DNA of 13,210 nt from Gammaproteobacteria bacterium (GTDB lineage: Bacteria > Pseudomonadota > Gammaproteobacteria > Methylococcales > Methylomonadaceae): the NCBI GenBank assembly GCA_024276805.1, contig JAJRWJ010000075.1:1-13210 (forward strand), written 5' to 3'. Below the pieces are notes generated by a model that searched no databases, was not told where the DNA came from, and worked only from the letters and a program-made list of their open reading frames with translations. Below are positions 1 through 6,299 of this stretch, in pieces. Position numbers and translations under genes: made by a program. Each line of letters starts with the position of its first letter. Within the stretch, counting starts at the first letter, position 1.

Positions 1-1263
1 ATCGAGGAGTTCCCTGCCGCGCCACTGTTTCATGGCCTTGCGTCTGCTGATGGCGCGGCCGGCGCCATGGCAGGCGGAACTGAGAGCCCGCCGCTCACTG
101 GCTTCGGTGCCGCAGAGAATGTAGGAGCAGGTGCCCATGGAACCGCCGATCAACACTGGCTGTCCGACATTGCGGTATGCTTCTGGCAGTTCCGGGTGGT
201 TGGGGCCAAAAGCCCGGGTGGCGCCCTTGCGATGCACGAACAGGCTTGTTTCGACGCCGTCGATCTGGTGCCGTTCCTGTTTGCAGGTATTATGGGATAC
301 ATCGTACAACAGGGTGAGCTTGGCGCCTGGAAAGATCCTGGAGAAGGCCTGCCGGGTCAAATGGGTGATGATCTGGCGGTTGGCCAGGGCGCAGTTGATC
401 CCGGCGCGCATCGCGCCCAGGTAGGCCTTTCCCAGAGAGGAGTTCAGTGGTGCGCAGGCCAGTTCGCGATCCGGCAGATCGATGGCATGACGGGACGCCG
501 ACAGGGCCATCTGTTTAAGAAACTCTGTGCCGATCTGATGCCCCAGTCCCCTGGAACCGCAGTGGATGCTGATTACAACGCTATCGAGTTGCAGGCCAAA
601 TGTTTGCGCGGTCTTGTGATCATAGATTTCCTTGACACGCTGGACCTCCAGGTAATGGTTCCCGGAGCCCAGGGTTCCCATTTCCTCCCTTTGCCTTTTT
701 CGAGCCTTCTCGGAGACGCAGGCCGGTTCTGCGCCGGCCATGCAGCCCCCTTCTTCGGTGTATAGCAGGTCTCTGTGTTCACCGACCCCCCGCTCCACGG
801 CCCATTTTGCACCACCTTTCAGCATTGCCAGCATTTCCTTGTGCTGCAGACGGATCCGGCCGGTACTGCCGAGTCCTGCGGGAACCGTTTTGAATAATTC
901 ATCCGCCAGCCAGTACTTGTGTCTCTCTATATCCGTTATGGATAGACCGGTGTGCAGGGTGCGTACCCCACAGGAGATGTCGAAGCCCACGCCACCGGCG
1001 GATACCACGCCGCCCCGTTGCGGGTCGAAGGCGGCGACGCCGCCAATGGGAAAGCCGTAGCCCCAGTGGGCGTCTGGCATCGCATAGGCTGCTTCGACGA
1101 TGCCCGGCAATGCCGCGACATTGGTGATTTGCTGGTGAACTTTCTGGTCCATGGCCAGCAGCAGTCGTTGGTCGGCATAGATAATCGCCGGTACCCGCAT
1201 GTTCCCGGCGACCGGGATTTCCCAGGTATTTTCATCGCGCTGTTTAAACTGATTGAGATCCAT
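1..1263 (-). CDS. rtcB: RNA-splicing ligase RtcB (3' end cut by window edge)
   Basis: GTP- and Mn2+-dependent RNA ligase that joins 2',3'-cyclic phosphate (or 3'-phosphate) ends to 5'-OH ends, acting in RNA repair or tRNA splicing in the cytoplasm. The frame is open from an ATG at 1263 to the left edge with no stop: 421 codons, probably lacking roughly the last 55-60 residues of the long RtcB form. Metal and active-site residues fall at or near the numbers known from Pyrococcus horikoshii RtcB: D95 and C98 in GVGFDISCG, H203 in GSGNHYLEV, H234 in HCGSRGLGH, H324 in DVSHN. The histidine that is guanylylated in the family is H399 in CHGAGR. HRKGATRA and GGSMGT are also present. The start lies 5 bp after the archease stop, so the two are surely co-transcribed and probably translationally linked. 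No frameshift was seen, and nothing suggests it is inactive. Confidence 0.98.
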   Translation of the reverse strand, partial: MDLNQFKQRDENTWEIPVAGNMRVPAIIYADQRLLLAMDQKVHQQITNVAALPGIVEAAYAMPDAHWGYGFPIGGVAAFDPQRGGVVSAGGVGFDISCGVRTLHTGLSITDIERHKYWLADELFKTVPAGLGSTGRIRLQHKEMLAMLKGGAKWAVERGVGEHRDLLYTEEGGCMAGAEPACVSEKARKRQREEMGTLGSGNHYLEVQRVKEIYDHKTAQTFGLQLDSVVISIHCGSRGLGHQIGTEFLKQMALSASRHAIDLPDRELACAPLNSSLGKAYLGAMRAGINCALANRQIITHLTRQAFSRIFPGAKLTLLYDVSHNTCKQERHQIDGVETSLFVHRKGATRAFGPNHPELPEAYRNVGQPVLIGGSMGTCSYILCGTEASERRALSSACHGAGRAISRRKAMKQWRGRELLD

Positions 1264-1268
1264 ATTTA

Positions 1269-1688
1269 TTACACATCGACGACGCACTGTGCGATCCACA
1301 GATGCCCGGAATTCCGATAGACGCGCAGTTCCGTAAAAGTGGCAGCCTTGATTTCCACGCCGGGCTGGTGTTTTTTGCGGTCGATGCTCTCGCCAAAGGC
1401 CTGCGCCTGCAGTCTGTTGTTATCGATCACGACCTGGTAACGGGCAAACAAAATTCTCCGCACAGCCATTTGATAGATCAGGTCGTTGATCCAGTCCAGC
1501 AGCAGTAATTCCAGGTCAGGTGCTTCACAGGTGATGTCGACACATTGCACCGGCGAGACAAGCTCGGGGTTGGTAATGACGGCGGTCAGGGCCACGGCTG
1601 TCTGTGCAAATGCCTCACCTGGTGTGGAGGCGATGCCGCGGATGCCGATATCGGCCCCGTGTTCGAAATGTTCCCAGCGTGGCGTCAT
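1269..1688 (-). CDS. Archease, RtcB-activating protein
   Basis: Small protein (139 aa, normal for the family) that promotes guanylylation and multiple turnover of RtcB and can relax its nucleotide and metal specificity. Visible family features are the N-terminal HGADIGIRG segment (residues 10-18), the central LLLDWINDLIY stretch, the conserved VEIKAATFTEL segment just before the last strands, and an acidic C-terminus ending VVDV. It sits directly upstream of rtcB, the usual partner arrangement. The ATG at 1688 is the only plausible start; a TAA lies in the same frame just upstream. The ribosome binding site is poor. An 88-bp gap separates it from the preceding gene; that gap holds a GATAAT box (1726-1721, minus strand) that could be a -10 element, but no convincing -35 and no terminator, so read-through from the upstream cluster is also possible. 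Confidence 0.93.
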   Translation of the reverse strand: MTPRWEHFEHGADIGIRGIASTPGEAFAQTAVALTAVITNPELVSPVQCVDITCEAPDLELLLLDWINDLIYQMAVRRILFARYQVVIDNNRLQAQAFGESIDRKKHQPGVEIKAATFTELRVYRNSGHLWIAQCVVDV

Positions 1689-1776
1689 GGCGTTACATGT
1701 TTCGATTTTCTGAGAGATGGATTATCACCAGTGCCGGCTGCTGTAATCGTGCAGGGAATGGCATGCCGCCAGCCCG

Positions 1777-2445
1777 TCAGCTCAGTCCGGGTTGCAGAAT
1801 ACCGGTGACTTTTTCCAGGGCGGGATCCAGTGCATTGGGGGTCAGCTGCATTTCCACGGAAACAGCAGTGAATACCAGTCGTCTGCTGCCGACAGCGAAG
1901 ATGCGGCACAGGATATCTCTGTTGTCGCTGTCCCGCACCAGGAAGGCTATGGGGCTGGCGGCGCCGTCACGCTGGATGCGGTCTCCGAAAATCACCACGA
2001 AGGAGGCAATTGCGGCCAGCCATTCAAGCTCTTCGGCATTGCTGCTGGAGACCAGTGGCAAGCCGTCTTCGTCGCTGAGCAGCAGCGCCTGAAAATGCCC
2101 TTTTTCGGCAATCTCGTTCATCAGCGTGGTCAAATCGCTGCGGCTGGTGGCGGTACTTTGCAGATTGCTCAACTCCAAGGAGACCTGGTCCTGGGGCTGC
2201 ATTGCGGCCTGCATCCGTTGCATCTCGGTGCGCAGCTTTTCCACATGTTCGTCCCATTCCGCCAGAGGCTCGATAAATCGATGCAGGGCTTCACTTTTTT
2301 GCAGCAGGGCATCGATCTTGCTATCCTTTTGCTCGGCCAGCTGGGTGCGCAGCTTTTCCCGTGCCTGGTATCCCTGTCTGACACCGAATAAATAACCAGC
2401 CAGCAGTAATACCGCGGCGGTGGCGATTCCCATGAAAGTGGCCAT
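1777..2445 (-). CDS. Membrane-anchored coiled-coil protein with Roadblock/LC7-like C-terminal domain
   Basis: Not a named protein. From the ATG at 2445 (222 aa) it has a membrane helix at about residues 4-21 (Ala/Leu/Val-rich), a charged heptad-like region at about 26-95 rich in Glu, Lys, Gln and Leu that looks like a coiled coil, then a compact alpha/beta domain at about 104-216. That domain contains the strand-turn-strand LLLSDEDGLPLVSS typical of Roadblock/LC7 (MglB-like) folds and resembles ISDDGLMVAS in the ATPase gene of this cluster. With the short N-terminus inside, the coiled coil and Roadblock domain could face either side; cytoplasmic would be expected for Roadblock. The ATG overlaps the upstream stop as TGATG, with GGAG 10 nt before it, so I prefer it over an in-frame GTG at 2481 that would add 12 residues. 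Roadblock domains usually dimerise and bind small GTPases; none is encoded in this window. Assignment of the domain is by pattern only. Confidence 0.75.
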   Translation of the reverse strand: MATFMGIATAAVLLLAGYLFGVRQGYQAREKLRTQLAEQKDSKIDALLQKSEALHRFIEPLAEWDEHVEKLRTEMQRMQAAMQPQDQVSLELSNLQSTATSRSDLTTLMNEIAEKGHFQALLLSDEDGLPLVSSSNAEELEWLAAIASFVVIFGDRIQRDGAASPIAFLVRDSDNRDILCRIFAVGSRRLVFTAVSVEMQLTPNALDPALEKVTGILQPGLS

Positions 2446-3569
2446 CAGTCGATGTCTCCATTGATCAAGTTGTTGATGCACTGGCGGGGGGCTTCCACCC
2501 TGATGGAAGCGACCCGGTTTTTTCTGGACTTTGCCGACAGGCCCGGCACCGGCTCTTCTTCGCCGAGCGCCCTGACCAGCAATTGCTTGCCGGCTATCCC
2601 TGCTTCCAGCAGGATTTTCTCGGCGGCCTTTGCCCGACGATAACTGAGCAGCAGATTGAATTCTTCCGGGCCGTAAGAGTCGGTATGTCCTTCGACCAGC
2701 ACTTTTTTATCGGGATGTTGCCTGAGCCAGCTTCGCAGGCGTTTGATTTTCGGATATAGATTCTGCGTCAGAGGAGTTTCGCTGCCAATCGGGAAGGCGA
2801 TGAAAAAAAGCGCAGGGCAATCCCGGGGGGATGATGGTTGCCGCACTGCGACTGGCTGATGCAGCGTCGTCCCGGCAGTGCTTTCGTCAGTCAATGTCGC
2901 TGGCGGGGGGCTGATCGTGGCCACTTCTGTGGTGGATACTGGCGGTTTTGGAGCCTTGCGGTTGCTCACTGCCGGTATTTTCTGCAAAGTTGCAGTGGTG
3001 GCTTCGGCAGGTTTTTCCGCCATGATACTGGCAGGCGGGAGAGGTTTCTCCGCTACGATAGTATTGCTCTCCGGCGCTGCAATTGCTGGCGTCTGTTTCT
3101 CTGGAGACGGCTTCTCCGGGCTGCTGGTGCTGTGCGGCACAGTTTTGGCTGGGATCTGCGCTGCTGTCCGGGTACTGACGGGGCTTGCTTCAGCAGCAGT
3201 CGGAGATTTTGTCGGGAGAGCCTGTTTCTCTGTCAAGGCCGCTGATCGCTGATCCGGTGTTTCAGGTTTGACGATGTCCGCCCGAATTGCCGACGAGGCG
3301 CGGGTTTTTGCTGATGTGCTGGTCCTGGATATGCCTGTCCGGTCGCTTGCTCGGTGCTGTTTTTCCACTCCGGCCTGCACCCGGGGTATGTTTTGTTCTG
3401 TTCGTGAAGCGGTGGCTTGCAGTGTCTCCGGCAGGAATGATTGGGCAATGAAAATGCTGTTGATTATTCCCAACAGCGCCAGCACGGAAGGTAGCCACAG
3501 CGGGACGGACTCCCCTCTGATCTGGCAGGGCTGGAGTTGCCGGCTGATATTTTCCCGGGTTTCAGACAT
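2445..3569 (-). CDS. Inner-membrane-anchored OmpA-type peptidoglycan-binding protein
   Basis: Protein of 374 aa with a single membrane helix at about residues 24-44, no lipobox and no beta-barrel. A disordered linker of about 200 residues (50-250) rich in Pro, Thr, Ala, Ser and Lys follows, with repeated AEKP/PEKP units. The OmpA C-terminal domain spans about 251-358. In this domain GHTD ends at D297 and the arginine of SYRR is R312; the 15-residue spacing equals that of the diaminopimelate-contacting D271 and R286 of E. coli OmpA. NRVASIRVE closes the domain. The protein therefore likely spans the periplasm from inner membrane to peptidoglycan. The next gene starts inside its stop codon (TGATG), implying co-translation and probably a shared complex. 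The start ATG at 3569 has only a weak ribosome binding site. The ATPase/peptidoglycan-anchor pairing recalls ExeA/ExeB, but this is not an ExeB homologue that I can recognise. Confidence 0.88.
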   Translation of the reverse strand: MSETRENISRQLQPCQIRGESVPLWLPSVLALLGIINSIFIAQSFLPETLQATASRTEQNIPRVQAGVEKQHRASDRTGISRTSTSAKTRASSAIRADIVKPETPDQRSAALTEKQALPTKSPTAAEASPVSTRTAAQIPAKTVPHSTSSPEKPSPEKQTPAIAAPESNTIVAEKPLPPASIMAEKPAEATTATLQKIPAVSNRKAPKPPVSTTEVATISPPPATLTDESTAGTTLHQPVAVRQPSSPRDCPALFFIAFPIGSETPLTQNLYPKIKRLRSWLRQHPDKKVLVEGHTDSYGPEEFNLLLSYRRAKAAEKILLEAGIAGKQLLVRALGEEEPVPGLSAKSRKNRVASIRVEAPRQCINNLINGDID

Positions 3570-3593
3570 GCCGCTGTGACACCGGCCTGAAAT

Positions 3594-3610
3594 TGCCGCA
3601 GCAGGCGGCA
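3594..3610 (-). terminator. GC-rich hairpin upstream of the OmpA-domain gene (weak attenuator or terminator candidate)
   Basis: On the minus strand TGCCGC-CTGCT-GCGGCA forms a perfect 6-bp stem with a 5-nt loop, followed by AATTTC rather than a real U-run. It sits in the 142-bp gap between the di-iron protein gene and the OmpA-domain gene, 24 nt before the latter's ATG. It is too weak for a confident intrinsic terminator; it could reduce read-through or affect ribosome access, or be chance. No good promoter was seen in this gap. Confidence 0.2.
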
Positions 3611-3711
3611 GGCAGGCCCAAGCCTGTCCGGTTGATAGTCAATCCGGCAGTTCCGGCAAGGAAAACTGCTGTGCTGCTCGAAGCCAAAAAATAATGCATG
3701 GGGATGTATGC

Positions 3712-4473
3712 TCAGGCTGACGGGATATTGTAAAGCTCGGTGATATAATCGACGCCGCAGTGAAAATCGGCGCACCAGTCGATAAATCGCGCCACCATCT
3801 CCCTGCCCTGGAAATAGGCGCCATGCTGGGGAGCGATTATTTCGATATCGAGTTGGCGCACCATGTTTGCCCAGGCTTTCATGACCACATTGGCGGCCAT
3901 ATAGCGCCTGTGAAACACCTCCATGTAGGCGATGTGCTCATCGAAGTCGGTAACCTTCAGATAATCCATGCCCAGCGACGCTCCCAGATCGCCGCTGTAA
4001 AGAACCTTGGCCACTGGGTCGTAGACCTGGAAATTGCCGGTGCTGTGCAGAAAATGCGCTGGCAGAATCACCAGTTCGACGCCGTTCAGGTTCAGCAGCA
4101 TGCCTTCATCGGGTATGGGCTTGAGACGCTCGCTGAGCAGATGATCCAGGCCGAAATGGGGAACGAAACGCATCCAAAGCCTGGAAATATAGGCATCGGC
4201 GTCGGTGGTCATCAGCCAGCCATTCATCGCCGCGACGATGTCCGGGTCCTGGTGGGAAAAAAAGATATAACGCAATTGGCTGTCGCCCAGCAGCGCATAG
4301 GTTTCGGACAAGGCCTTGCTGTACACCTTGTGCCCGCCAGGATCGAGGATCATTCCCTGTGCGTCATGGACTATCACATGTTGATTCGCCTGAACCGCCG
4401 CGCCACCGGGATCGAAATCCTCCAGCAGTATATTCCGGTGTTCACCATCGTCGAAAAGTACGGTGTTGGCCAT
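3712..4473 (-). CDS. ODP-type di-iron metallo-beta-lactamase-fold protein (putative O2/redox sensor)
   Basis: 253 aa, a stand-alone version of the di-iron domain of flavodiiron proteins, with no flavodoxin or rubredoxin domain. Candidate iron ligands are H74, D76 and D78 in SHQDPD, H143 in FLHSTGNF, D162 in YSGDLGA and H217 in APQHGAYF. This follows the flavodiiron pattern H-x-E-x-D...H...D...H with Asp in place of the bridging-site Glu, and there is no His directly after D78, unlike HxHxDH hydrolases. Proteins of this type (ODP) bind O2 at a di-iron centre; in Treponema denticola one serves as an oxygen/iron sensor for chemotaxis. It lies 55 bp downstream of the ATPase/Roadblock gene on the same strand, so probably in the same operon. 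ATG 4473 is the only good start in frame after the preceding stop; its ribosome binding site is weak. An NO/O2 reductase role would need an external electron donor. A hydrolase function is less likely given the motif. Confidence 0.87.
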   Translation of the reverse strand: MANTVLFDDGEHRNILLEDFDPGGAAVQANQHVIVHDAQGMILDPGGHKVYSKALSETYALLGDSQLRYIFFSHQDPDIVAAMNGWLMTTDADAYISRLWMRFVPHFGLDHLLSERLKPIPDEGMLLNLNGVELVILPAHFLHSTGNFQVYDPVAKVLYSGDLGASLGMDYLKVTDFDEHIAYMEVFHRRYMAANVVMKAWANMVRQLDIEIIAPQHGAYFQGREMVARFIDWCADFHCGVDYITELYNIPSA

Positions 4474-4528
4474 AGCGTCTGGTGCTGGATTCAGATAATG
4501 AAGAAAGTCTGCTGCCGGTGGCGGAAAA

Positions 4529-6133
4529 TCACAGGATTTCGCTGATTTTTCCGATCGCTTCGTGCATATCGAAAAAAATCAGTCCCAGTTTGGCATTCTG
4601 ATTGGCGACCACCAGCAGCAGTGTGCCGCGCCCGGCATTCAGCATCACCGTATAGCCATGCTCACCGCGAACGATGATCTCTTGCACCTTGCCCCGGCGC
4701 AGCTCCGCCGAGGAACGGGTGCCCAGACTCAGCAGTGTGGCGCTCATGCCGCCGACACGTATTTCATCGAGATCCTGCGGCAATGCACTGGCCACCATCA
4801 GTCCGTCATCGGAAATCAATGCCACTGCCTCGACATCGGGTGAACCGTTCTGCAGCGCCTTGAGCACCTTGGTCAACTGTTCGCCCCGGTTGCTCGTCTC
4901 CTGTTGGAAGTTCGTTTTCATATTCTCTACCTTGCCATTCTGTTGGATTGATGCCTGGTGACTCGGTTCCTCCATTTTATCGGCATTCTGCTCACCCTGA
5001 AGCGTCTTTGCCTTTCCGGTGTTTTTGGTTTTGGCATAGTTGTTCGTTTTGCCGACCTGGTCACCTGTTGTCTGGTGTTGATCTGGATCCGCGGATACCA
5101 CGGAAATGTTCCTGTCGTCCGGTGAATTTTTTTCACTGCTTCGGTTGTCCCTGGCGGCTTCCAGGTGGACAATTTTTTTCTGGGAAAAAAGATCCGTGAC
5201 TTTTCCCTTGATACCCGAGATGAGTGTCTTTTTGACGATTTGCGGATCCTCTTCGCTGCTGCTGTCTGGATCGTGGTTTTTGTTGTCCGGCCCCTCGGAG
5301 ACACGAAAGGCGCCGCGTTTTCTGTTTTCCACGGCCCAGGGCAGAGAGAACAAATCCACCGCCTCGTCGACAGTGGCTCCGCTGACGCTTTTCTGTTCAT
5401 CCGGATTGATGGTTGCCATCACGGCGTCGAACAGAATGGCTACCAGGCTGGGAATTCCCCGGGTGTAGAGAGCGATTTCAGCGATCGCTTGTTCGGAAAA
5501 AAAATCTTTCTGGGCGATGCCAAAGGCATCCAGCCGTTGTGAGACGAATGCGCCCAACTCCGTCGTGTCGAGCGGGGCGAGATGAAAAAAAACCGGCTCT
5601 GCCTTGATCAGATCCGCCAGTTCGGGTGATGTCAGCAGCACTTCCAGCTTTGGCAGACCGATCAAAATGATCTGCAACGGCCGCTCATCAGCTGGCTCAT
5701 CGAGTAATTTCAGGATGTTGAACAGCGTATCGATATCGACATCATGGGCGTCATCGATAAACAGTCTGACCGGGCCCTTGCCCTGGCTTCGCTGCCTCAG
5801 AAAGTGATGGAAAAGGCGCAGTTTTTTTTCACTTTCCGGTTCGTTGCGCAGTTCAGCCGCATCGATGCCGATTTGCTCACAGGCATCGATGAGCACTTCT
5901 TCAAGCGTATAGCGGGGATCCTGTAGAAAGACCGATTGAATGTCATCTTCCAGGCCATGCAGAATCTGGCGTGCGATGAGGGTTTTTCCGGTTCCCGGTT
6001 CTCCCGTCAAAACAATGATATCGGCATCGCCGCGCAGGTTTGCATTGATGCCTTCTGTCACCTTGAGATATGATGAACCAGGAAATATATCGTGTATATT
6101 TTTTTCCACCAGGGGGAGTTTTATTTCTATCAT
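4529..6133 (-). CDS. ExeA/GspA-like ATPase fused to a C-terminal Roadblock/LC7 domain
   Basis: 534 aa, cytoplasmic by appearance (no membrane segment). Residues about 15-245 form a P-loop ATPase of the ExeA/GspA (AAA-type) family: Walker A GEPGTGKT (44-51), Walker B RLFIDDAHD (123-131), and a later RGIPSLVAIL helix segment (225-234) like the conserved arginine-containing part of this family. The peptidoglycan-binding or SPOR tail usual in ExeA or DamX is absent. Residues about 270-415 are a hydrophilic linker rich in Asn, Lys, Asp, Ser and Gln. Residues about 416-534 are a Roadblock/LC7 domain: helix GEQLTKVLKAL, strand pair VALISDDGLMVAS, central helix GGMSATLLSLGTRSS, strands VQEIIVRGEHGYTVML and GTLLLVVANQ, and a closing helix. 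It is the first gene of a minus-strand cluster with a candidate promoter 79-107 bp upstream. An internal ATG with a plausible ribosome binding site precedes the Roadblock domain. The exact function is unknown to me; ATP-driven assembly or positional signalling is inference. Confidence 0.9.
   Translation of the reverse strand: MIEIKLPLVEKNIHDIFPGSSYLKVTEGINANLRGDADIIVLTGEPGTGKTLIARQILHGLEDDIQSVFLQDPRYTLEEVLIDACEQIGIDAAELRNEPESEKKLRLFHHFLRQRSQGKGPVRLFIDDAHDVDIDTLFNILKLLDEPADERPLQIILIGLPKLEVLLTSPELADLIKAEPVFFHLAPLDTTELGAFVSQRLDAFGIAQKDFFSEQAIAEIALYTRGIPSLVAILFDAVMATINPDEQKSVSGATVDEAVDLFSLPWAVENRKRGAFRVSEGPDNKNHDPDSSSEEDPQIVKKTLISGIKGKVTDLFSQKKIVHLEAARDNRSSEKNSPDDRNISVVSADPDQHQTTGDQVGKTNNYAKTKNTGKAKTLQGEQNADKMEEPSHQASIQQNGKVENMKTNFQQETSNRGEQLTKVLKALQNGSPDVEAVALISDDGLMVASALPQDLDEIRVGGMSATLLSLGTRSSAELRRGKVQEIIVRGEHGYTVMLNAGRGTLLLVVANQNAKLGLIFFDMHEAIGKISEIL
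4919..4933 (-). promoter_or_regulatory. Possible internal ribosome binding site and start before the Roadblock domain
   Basis: Within the ATPase/Roadblock gene, minus-strand AAGG (4933-4930) lies 8 nt before an in-frame ATG (4921-4919, codon 405). Translation from here would give a free Roadblock protein of 130 aa starting MKTNFQQ, the normal size of a stand-alone MglB-like protein. This would supply extra Roadblock subunits for dimers. The pattern is visible in the sequence; its use is inference, and such motifs occur by chance. Confidence 0.3.
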
Positions 6134-6211
6134 ACCAACAGTCTGGGAATGCCAAGTGAAAAGCCGAAGTCTCCGTGTTTCTCTGCACCGATGTTATTGA
6201 TAAACAAATCA

Positions 6212-6240
6212 ATACTGCGGCCAAAAACCGAAGCTGTCAA
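6212..6240 (-). promoter_or_regulatory. Candidate sigma70 promoter for the minus-strand cluster
   Basis: Minus strand: perfect -35 TTGACA (6240-6235), 17-nt spacer, then CAGTAT (6217-6212) as a poor -10 that keeps the A at position 2 and T at position 6. Transcription would begin near 6205 and give a leader of about 70 nt before the ATG at 6133. The leader has no clear Shine-Dalgarno sequence close to that ATG. Confidence 0.35.
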
Positions 6241-6255
6241 GTAGACTAGTAGATC

Positions 6256-6265
6256 ACATGCATGT
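6256..6265. repeat. 10-bp perfect palindrome in the divergent region
   Basis: ACATGCATGT is self-complementary over 10 bp and lies between the two candidate promoters, about 16 bp upstream of the minus-strand -35 box and 5 bp from the plus-strand -35 candidate. It could be a regulator site; a 10-bp palindrome can also arise by chance in AT-rich DNA. Confidence 0.35.
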
Positions 6266-6269
6266 CATT

Positions 6270-6298
6270 TATACAACTACAAGTTGTAACAAAATAAT
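6270..6298 (+). promoter_or_regulatory. Candidate promoter for recCBD
   Basis: TATACA (6270-6275) matches 4 of 6 bases of the -35 consensus and is followed after exactly 17 nt by AATAAT (6293-6298), 5 of 6 for a -10. Start of transcription would fall near 6305, about 38 nt before the recC ATG. The spacer contains a 7-bp inverted repeat, a typical repressor position. Both boxes are imperfect. Confidence 0.3.
6272..6288. repeat. Inverted repeat TACAACT-ACA-AGTTGTA, operator candidate
   Basis: Perfect 7-bp arms with a 3-nt spacer (17 bp in total) in the region between the divergent genes, inside the spacer of the candidate recC promoter. The arm length and position fit a dimeric DNA-binding regulator. 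A transcript hairpin here would be too AT-rich for a terminator and has no U-tract. Confidence 0.45.
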
Positions 6299-6299
6299 G

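Noticed and set aside
67..765. 232-codon plus-strand frame opposite rtcB
   Set aside because: Antisense shadow of rtcB, whose catalytic residues are all in place in the minus-strand frame.
1741..1776. Possible terminator between the membrane Roadblock gene and archease
   Set aside because: Only short GC palindromes such as GGCATGCC are present, with no adequate stem and no U-run.
2445..2481. Longer start (GTG at 2481) for the membrane Roadblock gene
   Set aside because: The ATG at 2445 has GGAG upstream and the coupled TGATG arrangement; the GTG has a worse-spaced purine run. It remains possible.
3562..3699. 45-residue minus-strand frame (MHYFLASSSTAV...) in the gap before the OmpA-domain gene
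   Set aside because: Slightly hydrophobic, but there is no Shine-Dalgarno sequence, no recognisable family and it runs into the next gene; not enough to call.
3464..3775. 103-codon minus-strand frame with a Cys-rich stretch (CRNC ... ACRLL)
   Set aside because: The CxxC looked rubredoxin-like, which would have been attractive beside an ODP, but there is only one pair with proper spacing, the frame overlaps both flanking genes and no ribosome binding site precedes it.
3760..4545. 261-codon plus-strand frame opposite the di-iron protein gene
   Set aside because: Antisense to a gene with all six expected metal ligands; no motif and no ribosome binding site support it.
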